DNA of 64,000 nucleotides from Marimonas lutisalis. GTDB taxonomy: Bacteria; Pseudomonadota; Alphaproteobacteria; Rhodobacterales; Rhodobacteraceae. Below the pieces are notes generated by a model, which was not told the DNA's origin, did no database searches, and was given only the letters and a program-made list of their open reading frames with translations. The position numbers and the translations under genes are program-made. Positions 54,219 through 62,639 of this stretch are shown here, one piece after another (the stretch's first letter is position 1; every line of letters starts with the position of its first letter). The stretch covers positions 1-64,000 of the forward strand of contig NZ_SKCI01000003.1 in NCBI RefSeq assembly GCF_005434965.1, in the 5' to 3' direction.

Positions 54219-54456
54219 GCCTTGCCCCCTCGATCCTCGCTTTTCCGGCCTGCATCTTCACGGCACCGCCGCGCGACGAATCATCGTCTCCTGCCGGATT
54301 GCTTCAAGAGTAAAGCCTTTCGCCTTGTTTCCAAACCAGGAAACCGATTTCGGGGGCCACATCGCCGCCCCGGGCGCGAATTAGCGCATTTGCCGCCGCC
54401 CGCGTCCTTGGTAAGAGCGTAGACGACTCGCACAGCCAACCGAAGGAACCCGAGCC

Positions 54457-56472
54457 TTGGATATTGCCGCCCTCCGCGCCGCCCACCCCGACCACTGGAT
54501 GCGTGCCGCCGCCATCCGCACCCTCACGCTGGATGCCGTCGCCGCAGCCAATTCCGGCCATTCCGGCATGCCGATGGGCATGGCCGACGTCGCCACCGTG
54601 CTCTTTTCCAAACATCTGAAGTTCGATGCCTCCGCCCCCGACTGGCCCGATCGCGATCGCTTCATCCTGTCGGCCGGGCACGGCTCGATGCTGCTTTACT
54701 CGCTGCTCTACCTCACCGACTACCCGGAAATGACGCTCGATCAGATCAGAAATTTCCGCCAATGGGGCGCGATCACCGCGGGCCACCCCGAATACGGCCA
54801 CGCGCCGGGGGTTGAGACCACCACCGGCCCGCTGGGCCAGGGCATCGCCAATGCCGTGGGCTTCGCCATGGCCGAGGCGATCCAGCGCGCCCGCTACGGC
54901 AAGCGCGTTGTCGATCACCACACCTATGTCATCGCCGGCGATGGCTGCCTGATGGAGGGCATCAGCCAGGAGGCCATCACCCTCGCCGGGCGCCAGCAAC
55001 TGGGCCGGCTCATCGTCTTCTGGGACAACAACAACATCACCATCGACGGCAAGGTCGAACTGTCCGACAGCACCAACCAGGTCGCCCGCTTCAAGGCCTC
55101 GGGCTGGCACGTGCAGGAAATCGACGGCCACAACCCCGATGAGATCGACGCCGCCATCGAAAAGGCGAAAGCCTCGTCGAAACCCTCGATGATCGCCTGC
55201 AAGACCCATATCGCGCTCGGCCACGCGGCACAGGACACCTCCAAGGGCCACGGCGCGCTGACCGACCAGGGCCAGTTGCAGGATGCCAAGGCCGCCTATG
55301 GCTGGACAACCGGCCCGTTCGAGATCCCGACCGAGATCAAGGAATGGTGGGAAGAGGTTGGCCGCCGCGGTGCCGCCGCCCATGCCGAGTGGACCGCGCG
55401 CCTCGCCGAGCTCTCCGAGCGCCGCCAGGCCGAGTTCGCCCGCATCTACGCCCGCGACGTGCCCAACTCCCTGCCCGGCCGCATCCGCGCGCTGAAAAAG
55501 CAGATCTCAGACGAGGCGCCCAAGGTGGCCACCCGCAAAAGCTCGGAAATGGTGCTCGAGGTGGTCAACCCGATCATGCCCGAAACCGTCGGCGGCTCGG
55601 CCGACCTGACCGGCTCGAACAACACGCTCACCGGTGATCTCGGCGTTTTCGACGTAAAGAACCGCAAGGGCCGCTACATCTATTACGGCATCCGCGAACA
55701 CGCGATGGCGGCGGCGATGAACGGTATGGCGCTGCATGGCGGCGTGCGCCCCTATGGCGGCACCTTCTTCGTCTTCACCGATTACGCCCGCCCGTCGATG
55801 CGGCTGGCCGCGCTCATGGGCATCCCCACCACCTTCGTGATGACGCACGATTCGATCGGCGTCGGCGAAGACGGGCCCACCCACCAGCCGGTCGAACATC
55901 TCGCCATCTGCCGGGCCACGCCCAACACTTACGTCTTCCGCCCCGCCGACACCGTGGAAACCGCCGAGGCCTGGGAGATCGCGCTCAGCTCGAAAACCAC
56001 GCCTTCGGTCCTGTCGCTCACCCGCCAGGGCCTGCCCACCGTCCGGACTGAGCACAAGCAGAAGAACCTGACGGCCCAGGGCGCCTATGTCCTGGCCGAG
56101 GCCGAGGGCAAGCGCCAGGCGATCCTCCTGGCCACCGGCTCCGAAGTGTCCGTCGCACTCGCCGCGCGCGATCTCCTGCAGGCCGAAGGCATCGGCACCC
56201 GCGTCGTCTCGATGCCCTGCTGGGAGCTCTTCGAGACGCAGGACGAAAAATACCGCCGCCGCGTCCTGCCCGCCGGTCCCGTCCGCGTCGCGGTCGAGGC
56301 CGCGGTGCGCACCGGCTGGGATCGCTGGCTCTGCGGCGAACGCGGCCGCGAAGCAAAATCGGGATTCGTCGGCATGGATGGCTTCGGCGCCTCCGCCCCG
56401 GCCGATGTGTTGTTCGAGAAGTTCGGCATCACGCCCCAAGCCGTCGCCGACAAGGTGAAATCCCTGCTCTGA
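54457..56472 (+). CDS. tkt: transketolase
   Basis: This 671-residue ThDP enzyme of the pentose phosphate and Calvin-type pathways has the signature [30 protein letters not shown] at residues 16-45. The ThDP/Mg motif is [13 protein letters not shown] near 165, and the pyrimidine-domain motif is [40 protein letters not shown] near 445-485. The start is TTG at 54457, backed by GAAGGAACCC upstream and by the typical N-terminal sequence. It is divergent from the zapA pair, with 238 bp between. Confidence 0.95.
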   Translation: MDIAALRAAHPDHWMRAAAIRTLTLDAVAAANSGHSGMPMGMADVATVLFSKHLKFDASAPDWPDRDRFILSAGHGSMLLYSLLYLTDYPEMTLDQIRNFRQWGAITAGHPEYGHAPGVETTTGPLGQGIANAVGFAMAEAIQRARYGKRVVDHHTYVIAGDGCLMEGISQEAITLAGRQQLGRLIVFWDNNNITIDGKVELSDSTNQVARFKASGWHVQEIDGHNPDEIDAAIEKAKASSKPSMIACKTHIALGHAAQDTSKGHGALTDQGQLQDAKAAYGWTTGPFEIPTEIKEWWEEVGRRGAAAHAEWTARLAELSERRQAEFARIYARDVPNSLPGRIRALKKQISDEAPKVATRKSSEMVLEVVNPIMPETVGGSADLTGSNNTLTGDLGVFDVKNRKGRYIYYGIREHAMAAAMNGMALHGGVRPYGGTFFVFTDYARPSMRLAALMGIPTTFVMTHDSIGVGEDGPTHQPVEHLAICRATPNTYVFRPADTVETAEAWEIALSSKTTPSVLSLTRQGLPTVRTEHKQKNLTAQGAYVLAEAEGKRQAILLATGSEVSVALAARDLLQAEGIGTRVVSMPCWELFETQDEKYRRRVLPAGPVRVAVEAAVRTGWDRWLCGERGREAKSGFVGMDGFGASAPADVLFEKFGITPQAVADKVKSLL

Positions 56473-56515
56473 GCAGGCGGGCCGATAGCCCGGAACAAAC
56501 CTTGTGACAAAACAC

Positions 56516-56545
56516 GGTATCGCCGGCTCGCAGGCCGGCGATACC
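56516..56545 (+). terminator. strong hairpin behind transketolase
   Basis: GGTATCGCCGGC pairs fully with GCCGGCGATACC (12 bp stem, loop TCGCAG) 43 bp after the tkt stop. No T run follows, so it is either a Rho-assisted terminator or an RNA 3'-end stabiliser. Between it and 56735 I see no gene. Confidence 0.6.
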
Positions 56546-56734
56546 GCCATTGTCCACCGCGCCCCATTCGCGCGGGCTCCAAGTCTGAATGTGGGGTTCG
56601 CTCAGCCCGGCATTGCTTCATGAGGCTTGCGGCGAACGGCAGCACGGAGCCCATTGCGGACGTTTTTCGGGGGCGGGGGTGTGCTGAACTCAGCCCAGAC
56701 CGGCTATCCCGCGTGCTGGATTTTCGTCATCGCG

Positions 56735-56792
56735 GTAGGGAAACTCACGAACACCCCCTTTCCACCTCAACCGAATTTCCTCTGACATGACC
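56735..56792 (-). mobile_element. IS6-family right-end remnant
   Basis: The sequence ends AATTTCCTCTGACATGACC at 56792, which equals the right terminal repeat of the IS at 124-941 (AAGTTCCTCTGACATGACC) in 17 of 19 positions. The 40 bp before it (CCCCCTTTCCACCTCAACCG) also align with the intact element, back to about its start codon region. The rest of the IS is gone. The native orientation is the same as in the other copies. Confidence 0.7.
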
Positions 56793-56869
56793 CTAACGCA
56801 GTCATTCGAAAGTATTGATCCAGCATCAATTACCGGCGCTGTCTCTCTTGATCGAGAGCCCTTCAGACG

Positions 56870-57460
56870 TCAGTCGTCCCGTTCCATCTTCGGCATTTTG
56901 TGAGCAATGCCCTTATGGCAATCGATACAGGTCTCGCCTTCCGACAAATCCGTACCCAAAGCCACCGGTTCCATCTTTTCACGGGCACGTCGGCTCTGAT
57001 GCTCGAAGTCCATTGCTTCCCAACTGTGACAATTCCGGCATTCGCGTGAATCATTGGCCTTCATTGTGTCCCAGACATGGGTGGCCAGTTCCAGGCGCTT
57101 CGCTTCGAATTTCTCCGGCGTGCTGATTGTGCCCCTTACCTTGTGCCAAAGCTCGTTGGTCGCACGGATCTTGCGGACCACCTTTGGCCCCCAGTCATGC
57201 GGCACGTGGCAATCAGAACAGATCGCGCGTACGCCAGAGGCATTCTGGTAATGCACGGTCGTCTTGTATTCTTCGTAGACCGTATCGCGCATCTCGTGAC
57301 AAGAGATACAGAAGCCCATCGTGTTGGTCGCCTCCATCGCAGTGTTGAATCCACCCCAAAAGATGATCCCGATGACCATCCCGATCAGCAGAAGTACACC
57401 CTGGCCGATTATGACGCTGGGCTTGAAAAACCACCCCAATATTCGTTTGATCAACCGCAT
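56870..57460 (-). CDS. NapC/NirT family tetraheme cytochrome c
   Basis: This 196-residue membrane-anchored quinol dehydrogenase has one N-terminal helix (residues 15-37) and four CXXCH heme motifs at C51 (CISCH), C81 (CSDCH), C141 (CRNCH) and C178 (CIDCH). This is the NapC/NirT plan: it takes electrons from quinol and passes them to periplasmic reductases. No reductase gene is adjacent; the partner may be the diheme cytochrome encoded upstream. It is read as one unit with that gene, 83 bp downstream of it, between two IS6 scars. Confidence 0.9.
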   Translation of the reverse strand: MRLIKRILGWFFKPSVIIGQGVLLLIGMVIGIIFWGGFNTAMEATNTMGFCISCHEMRDTVYEEYKTTVHYQNASGVRAICSDCHVPHDWGPKVVRKIRATNELWHKVRGTISTPEKFEAKRLELATHVWDTMKANDSRECRNCHSWEAMDFEHQSRRAREKMEPVALGTDLSEGETCIDCHKGIAHKMPKMERDD

Positions 57461-57543
57461 TGCTCGTCACCTCTCCTCGCGCCCATGAACTGAATCCGGG
57501 ATCCCGTGCCAGGGACCCCGGCTCGCTGACTTGCGCTTGCCTG

Positions 57544-58263
57544 CTATTCCTTCGGCAGCGTGGTGAGATAAGCCATGACATCGGCCGACACCTGATGGTC
57601 GATCGCCCGCATCGCCGGCATTGCTTCGGCGGGTTGACCGTTGAGGATCTTGTGCATGACCTCCCACGGATTGCCCATCAGCGATCCCAATGGCGGCATG
57701 TCCTTGGGCTGCTTTCCGTCGTCCCCATGGCAATTGGCGCAAACCGTGTTGTACACCTGCTTTCCTTTTGCGGCATCGCCTTTGGGTGCTTTGGTGTCCG
57801 CATCCACGTACTTGGCCCAGTCCACCTGCCCGTAGACAACGAAGTTCGCGATATCCAGCAGATCGCGTTCATCCATCTTGTCGCCATAGCCGTGTGCATC
57901 GCCGGTCAGAACCGCAACCACTGCCGCCGGATCGCCGCCTGCCATAGCATCAATGCCCTTGATCCCGGTGGCGTGCTTTCCGCTGGAATATGCCCCGGCG
58001 ACGCCCCGGCCATCCCAACCGTGGCATTCCTTGCAGCGCCAGTTGTTCTTGGGGTCATCCGCGTATTTCTCGTTGCTGGCCGGGTATAGCGGATGCGATG
58101 CCTCAGGCACGTCCGCCTTGATGACCTTGTACCATTTGTCATAGAGCTTTCCGCCCCGCGCGACCGATCCTTCATCGATATCCTGCGCGACAGACCCACC
58201 CGCCAGAATGCCGAAAACGGCGACCGCCGAGACGGGTAAACTGAAGTTTGCAAACCATTTCAT
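57544..58263 (-). CDS. diheme periplasmic cytochrome c
   Basis: This 239-residue exported protein has a Sec signal (FSLPVSAVAVFGILAGGSVAQ, residues 7-27) and two class I-like heme domains with CKECH at C77 and CANCH at C175. Later Met residues (around LGSLMGNPWEVMHKILNGQPAEAMPAM) may serve as axial ligands. The ATG at 58263 follows AAAGGGAGGAACTTCG, an excellent ribosome site; the longer frame upstream is not coding. It probably relays electrons from the NapC-type protein encoded downstream. It could serve a nitrite or other periplasmic reductase outside this window. Confidence 0.87.
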   Translation of the reverse strand: MKWFANFSLPVSAVAVFGILAGGSVAQDIDEGSVARGGKLYDKWYKVIKADVPEASHPLYPASNEKYADDPKNNWRCKECHGWDGRGVAGAYSSGKHATGIKGIDAMAGGDPAAVVAVLTGDAHGYGDKMDERDLLDIANFVVYGQVDWAKYVDADTKAPKGDAAKGKQVYNTVCANCHGDDGKQPKDMPPLGSLMGNPWEVMHKILNGQPAEAMPAMRAIDHQVSADVMAYLTTLPKE

Positions 58264-58323
58264 CGAAGTTCCTCCCTTTTTGCGCCTTTCCTCCACATTA
58301 AAAGTATACTCGTCTGCGACATT

Positions 58324-58337
58324 TTGACTTTGATCCA
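58324..58337 (-). promoter_or_regulatory. imperfect FNR/DNR-type box upstream of the cytochrome pair
   Basis: On the minus strand the site reads TGGATCAAAGTCAA, with two mismatches to TTGAT-N4-ATCAA. It lies 61-74 bp upstream of the diheme cytochrome start, a normal activator distance. The spacing and arm structure suggest anaerobic or NO-dependent activation. Confidence 0.5.
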
Positions 58338-58470
58338 TGTCATTTTTCTGTGCAAAAAGGCACAGGAGGCACTGTTTTCGCCGGCATCTGTTCATTGATA
58401 TATCATTACAACATCACCCCGGTCTTTCGATCACGCGAAACCCGTGTTGGCTTTCAGATTGAGTTTCAAA

Positions 58471-58620
58471 GGTTCGTGTCAGCTGACTTCGAACTCGCGA
58501 TCGCAAGGAAAGTGATGCGCTCCCTTGCACCGCGTAAACTCCGCGCCAATCGGTCAGGGCTGCGGTACGATTTCGCTTGAAGCAGTGTCGTCTGGAACGG
58601 CCAAGCGCCTGTTATGATTG
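58471..58620 (-). mobile_element. IS6-family left-end remnant with transposase C terminus
   Basis: The end begins GGTTCGTGTCAGCTGACTT at 58471, matching the left terminal repeat at 124. On the minus strand a frame encodes FKRNRTAALTDWRGVYA, corresponding to FKQNRTAALAEWRGLCA at the C terminus of the intact transposase. Upstream the frame is broken and similarity fades near 58620. The orientation equals that of the other copies. From 58620 to 58816 I see no gene. Confidence 0.8.
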
Positions 58621-58816
58621 GAAAACCACCGCAGCGAATGGCGCATATGCTCACTGCCGCGGAGAGGAAATGGCGACACACTCAACAAGCTCAACACCGA
58701 CACCCGAAGCATCGGGCAGCATTGTCCCGCAAAGCAGACATCCCGGTAACTCGTGGCTTTCGACCGGGCTTTGCCTTTGTATGCCCGGCAGGCGCTTTGT
58801 CCCACCGCGCGCACGC

Positions 58817-59596
58817 CTAGGCCGTCAGGCCTCCGTCCACCCGCATTTCGATACCGGTGACATAGGCCGACTCGTCCGAGGCAAAGAAAAGCGCCGCCCG
58901 CGCCACGTCCCAGGCGGTGCCCTGCCGCCCCATCGGCACCATCGCGGCGCGGCGCGCGGCCAGGGTCTCGGCGTCGGTTTCGCTGTCAACGAAGGCGGCC
59001 ACATGCGGCGTGTCGATCACCCCCGGCAACAGCACGTTCGCACGCACCTGGAAGGGCGCGTTTTCACGCGCTACCGATTTGGCCAGCCGCACCAGCGCCA
59101 TTTTCGACACCTCGTAGGACACATAGGAATAGGGCGCCGAATAAACCGCCGCCAAGGACGACACGAACACGATCGAGCCCGCGTTCTGTGCGCGCATCGC
59201 CGGCAGAACCGCGCGGGTCACCCGCATCGCGCCGGTCAGGTTGATATCGAACACCCTCGCCCAGGCCGCGTCATCGGTCTCAAGGATGCCGCCCGCCTGG
59301 CTGATCCCGACATTGTAATCCAGGATGTCGATCCCGCCCCACAACGCCGTCATGCGTTCCATCACCTGCGGACCGGCCTGCGCGTCTGTCACGTCGGCCA
59401 TCAGGGTCTCTGCGGTGCCGCCCTCGCCGCGGATCAGCTCGGCGGTGGCCTCCGCGGCCTCTTGGCTGCGGTCGACGCAGAGCACCTTCGCACCCTCCCG
59501 CGCGAAAAGCACCGCCGTCGCCTTGCCGTTGCCCCAGCCCTCGCCCACCGATCCGGCGCCGATGATGGCGGCGCGTTTTCCCGCCAGCCGGCTCAA
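58817..59596 (-). CDS. short-chain dehydrogenase/reductase
   Basis: This 259-residue NAD(P)-dependent SDR has the cofactor loop IIGAGSVGEGWGNGKATA near residue 10, a variant of TGxxxGxG. It continues with DYNVG (replacing NNAG), the catalytic Ser in IVFVSSLAAVYS and the YxxxK motif in SYVSYEVSKMAL. The C terminus MRVDGGLTA is typical. A TTG start at 59596 overlaps the dctM stop (TTGA) and gives the normal N terminus MSRLAGKRAAIIGAG; an ATG at 59623 lies inside dctM. Its link to the TRAP genes suggests it oxidises the imported hydroxy compound. Confidence 0.87.
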   Translation of the reverse strand: MSRLAGKRAAIIGAGSVGEGWGNGKATAVLFAREGAKVLCVDRSQEAAEATAELIRGEGGTAETLMADVTDAQAGPQVMERMTALWGGIDILDYNVGISQAGGILETDDAAWARVFDINLTGAMRVTRAVLPAMRAQNAGSIVFVSSLAAVYSAPYSYVSYEVSKMALVRLAKSVARENAPFQVRANVLLPGVIDTPHVAAFVDSETDAETLAARRAAMVPMGRQGTAWDVARAALFFASDESAYVTGIEMRVDGGLTA

Positions 59597-60960
59597 TGGT
59601 TCAGCACCTTGTTGGGCAGCCACATCGCGATTTCGGGCTGCCAGATCAGGATGAACAGCACCGCCACTTGCAACAGCACGAAGGGCACGATGCCGCGATA
59701 GATGTCGCGCATCGACACCAGGTCGCCCGCCGCGCCCTTCATGTAGAACAGCGCAAACCCGAAGGGCGGCGTCAGGAAGGAGGTCTGCAGGTTCACCGCC
59801 ACCAGGATCGTGAACCAGTAGACCAGGTCCGCCTTGGCGATGTGATCGCCCAGGTCCATAAGCCCCACGATGGGCGCGAAAATCGGCAGCAGGATCAGCG
59901 TGATCTCTATCCAGTCAAAGAAGAACCCCATGATGAAAACCATCAGCATCATGGTGAAAAGAAGCGCCCAGTCGCCCAGGTTCAGGCTCCGCGCCAGCTC
60001 GATGATGAAATCGTCGCCACCGATCTTGCGAAAGACGTAGGAGAACGCCGTGGCGGCGGCGAAGATGAAGAACAACAGCGCGATCGTGCGCAGGGACGAG
60101 TCGGTCGCCTCGCCCAGCACATCGAGGTTGATCCGCCCGCGCAGCGCGCCCAGCACGAGCGCCGCAAAGGCCCCCACCCCCGACGCCTCGGTCGGGCTCG
60201 CCACGCCGCCGATGATCGAGCCCAGAACCGCGATGATCAGGATGAGCGGGAACGACACCGACACGATCGCCTCGCGCCACAGCCCCTGCCTGTCCTCCGG
60301 CGCCAGCGCCGCGGCGGTGGGCGTCTCCTCGGGGCGCAGCACCGACCGGGCGATCAGGTAGACTAGGTAGACCCCGGCCAGGAACAGCCCCGGCAGAAAG
60401 GCTGCGACGAAAACCTTGGCCAGGTTCAGCGACAGCAGATCGGACATGAACACCAGCATCACCGACGGCGGGATGAGAATGCCCAGCGTCCCCGCGCTGG
60501 CCACCGTGCCCGTCGCGATCGGCGCGGCATAGCCCGCGCGCATCATCGTCGGCAGCGCCATCACCGTCAGCATCACCACCGAGGCGCCGATAATCCCCGT
60601 GGCCGCCGCCAGGATCGTGCCCATCAGCACCACCGCCAGCGCCAGCCCCCCCGGCACCCGCGCCAAGAGCTTCTGCAGCGTCAGCAGCAGGTCCTCGGCA
60701 ATGCGGGTCTTCTCCATGACCACGCCCATGAAGATGAACATCGGTGCCGCCACCAGCACCGCGTTGTCGATCACCCCGCCATAGATCCGCGTCGGGATAA
60801 GCGAGAAATGCACCAGGCGCATTTCCCCCAGCCAAAGCGCGATGCCCGCGAAGATCAGCGTGATCGCCGACAGCACCACCGGCACCGGCAAGGCGGTGAA
60901 GAGCCCGGCAATCAGGCTCAGGAACATGATCGCGGGCAGGAATTCGATCAGCGTTTCCAT
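59593..60960 (-). CDS. TRAP transporter large permease (DctM type)
   Basis: This 455-residue membrane protein has about twelve to thirteen helices and typical DctM segments. These include APMFIFMGVVMEKTRIAEDLL near residue 92, VASAGTLGILIPPSVMLVFMSDL near 155, and the C-terminal TILVAVNLQTSFLTPPFGFALFYMKGAA. It is the ion-coupled translocation subunit for the DctP-type binding protein encoded upstream. It overlaps dctQ by 13 nt. Confidence 0.92.
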   Translation of the reverse strand: METLIEFLPAIMFLSLIAGLFTALPVPVVLSAITLIFAGIALWLGEMRLVHFSLIPTRIYGGVIDNAVLVAAPMFIFMGVVMEKTRIAEDLLLTLQKLLARVPGGLALAVVLMGTILAAATGIIGASVVMLTVMALPTMMRAGYAAPIATGTVASAGTLGILIPPSVMLVFMSDLLSLNLAKVFVAAFLPGLFLAGVYLVYLIARSVLRPEETPTAAALAPEDRQGLWREAIVSVSFPLILIIAVLGSIIGGVASPTEASGVGAFAALVLGALRGRINLDVLGEATDSSLRTIALLFFIFAAATAFSYVFRKIGGDDFIIELARSLNLGDWALLFTMMLMVFIMGFFFDWIEITLILLPIFAPIVGLMDLGDHIAKADLVYWFTILVAVNLQTSFLTPPFGFALFYMKGAAGDLVSMRDIYRGIVPFVLLQVAVLFILIWQPEIAMWLPNKVLNH

Positions 60961-61499
60961 AGGCCCCTCTCGATGAAGGGGTCACTTATCAGATCGGGCC
61001 GCTTCAGCCGCGCATAGATTCTCAGCGCCACGGCCAGGCACCCGGCGATGGTAATCAGCGCCGACACCGGCACCGCCGACTTGATGATCCAGCGCTGCGG
61101 CAGGCCCCGCCCGCCATTGGCGCCCTCGCCGCGCACGAAGGCGCGTTCGGCAAATTCATATCCATACCAGGCGATGAAGCCGAAGAACGGGATCACCAGC
61201 AGAAGGATCACGGCAAATTCCAGCCACAGGCGGAACCGGTCGCTCATCCGGTCGGCCAGCACATCGATGCGCACATGCGCGTTGCGGGTATAGGCATAGC
61301 CAAAAGCGAACACCGCCACGACGCCATGCAGGTGCCATTCCAGTTCCTGCAACACGAAGGACCCGGTCGCGAAAAACTTGCGTCCGATCACATCGTAGAT
61401 GATGACAAAGACCAGGAGCACCATCACCACCGCGGCGATCCGCGCCGCCCAGTCGCAGATCCGGGTCAGCAGGTCTGCCAGTTTCAGCACTTTTTGCAT
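60948..61499 (-). CDS. TRAP transporter small permease (DctQ type)
   Basis: This 183-residue protein has four helices and the conserved DctQ segment QELEWHLHGVVAVFAFGYAYTRNAHVRIDVL near residues 51-80. It forms the membrane complex with DctM. The start at 61499 lies 74 bp downstream of the dctP stop, with a strong hairpin between. It overlaps dctM by 13 nt. Confidence 0.9.
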   Translation of the reverse strand: MQKVLKLADLLTRICDWAARIAAVVMVLLVFVIIYDVIGRKFFATGSFVLQELEWHLHGVVAVFAFGYAYTRNAHVRIDVLADRMSDRFRLWLEFAVILLLVIPFFGFIAWYGYEFAERAFVRGEGANGGRGLPQRWIIKSAVPVSALITIAGCLAVALRIYARLKRPDLISDPFIERGLWKR

Positions 61500-61532
61500 A
61501 TTGCGTCCCGTCTGCCCCGCGCCTTGGGTGAC

Positions 61533-61560
61533 GGGCCCGGCGGATCACGCCGCCGGGCCC
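61533..61560. promoter_or_regulatory. intercistronic hairpin between dctP and dctQ
   Basis: GGGCCCGGCGG and CCGCCGGGCCC form an 11 bp perfect stem with a 6 nt loop (ATCACG). It lies 14 bp beyond the dctP stop, with no T run. Such hairpins commonly protect the mRNA of the abundant binding protein and reduce expression of the membrane genes behind it. Confidence 0.65.
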
Positions 61561-61573
61561 GGTCAGCTTCGGC

Positions 61574-62605
61574 TCACTTCAGATAGCCGATTTCCTTCCA
61601 CTGGGCATAGCTGTCGCGGAACGCGGTGATGCTGTCCCAGGCGCGTTTGAAATCGGCGTCCGCGGCCGCCTTTTCGGCCACCACCTCGGTCCAGGCGCTT
61701 TCAAAGGCACCCAGCATTTCGTCCGACCACTGGTGCACGTTCACGCCATGCTCTTCCTGCAGCTCGCGCAGCGCTTCCAGCTGCACCGCCTCGCCCTCGG
61801 CCATGGTGCGTAGCACCTGCGCCTCACAGGCGGTCTCGATGATCGCGCGTTCCTGGTCGCTCAGGTCGTTCCAGGTATCCAGGTTGAAGATCACGCTCAG
61901 GAAGCTGGTCTGCTGGTGCCAGCCCGGCAGGTAATAGTGATCGGCGTGCTCATACATGCCCACCATGTTGTCGAGGAAGGGAAAGCCCAGCTCGGCACTG
62001 TCGATCGCCCCGGTATTGAGCGCCGACATCGTATCGGCCAGCCCCATCGACTGCGCTTCCACACCCAGCTTGCCCATCACGCTCGCCCCGAGGCCAAAGA
62101 AACGCATCTTCTTGCCCTTCAGGTCCTCGGGCGATTTGATCTCCTCGCGGAACCAGCCCGAGGCCTCGGGCACCAGTGTGCCGCAATGGATGGTCTTGAT
62201 GTTGTATTTTTCCTCGGTGATCTCCGACCACAGCTCGTGACCGCCGCCATAATACCACCAGGCGGCATATTCCTTCACGTCCGGGCCAAAGGGAAAGGTG
62301 GTGAACAGCGGCGCCGAGGGGATCACCCCTTCGGCAAAGCCGATGGAGTACCACGAGCTTTCGACCGCGCCGGTCGAAACCGCATCCCAGACCTCGCCGG
62401 TGGCGACGATCTCGCCGGGGTTCTTGACGTCCAGTTTCACGCCCCCCGCGGTCAGTTGTTCGACCTTGGCCGAGATATCCCACGCGGGCTTGCCCAGCAG
62501 CGGCAGGGTTTGCGGGAAAATCGCCTGCATCTCGATATCCTTGGCGCTGGCCGTGCTGGCCATCAGCGCCGCGGCGCAGGCGGTAAGTACGAATTTGGTC
62601 TTCAT
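61574..62605 (-). CDS. TRAP transporter substrate-binding protein (DctP type)
   Basis: This 343-residue periplasmic protein has a signal peptide (MKTKFVLTACAAALMASTASA). The binding fold includes KMRFFGLGASVMGKLGVEAQSM with the conserved Arg near residue 168 that holds a substrate carboxylate, and ALNTGAIDSAELGFPFLDNMVGMYEHADHYYLPGWHQQ. The WYSIGFAEGVIPSAPLFTTFPFG and NLDTWNDLSDQERAIIE segments put it in the branch close to mannitol/2-oxo acid-type TAXI-independent receptors. The ligand is probably an organic acid. Confidence 0.9.
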   Translation of the reverse strand: MKTKFVLTACAAALMASTASAKDIEMQAIFPQTLPLLGKPAWDISAKVEQLTAGGVKLDVKNPGEIVATGEVWDAVSTGAVESSWYSIGFAEGVIPSAPLFTTFPFGPDVKEYAAWWYYGGGHELWSEITEEKYNIKTIHCGTLVPEASGWFREEIKSPEDLKGKKMRFFGLGASVMGKLGVEAQSMGLADTMSALNTGAIDSAELGFPFLDNMVGMYEHADHYYLPGWHQQTSFLSVIFNLDTWNDLSDQERAIIETACEAQVLRTMAEGEAVQLEALRELQEEHGVNVHQWSDEMLGAFESAWTEVVAEKAAADADFKRAWDSITAFRDSYAQWKEIGYLK

Positions 62606-62639
62606 CTGGTAACTCCTCCCAATGGTTTGCCCGCGCGTA

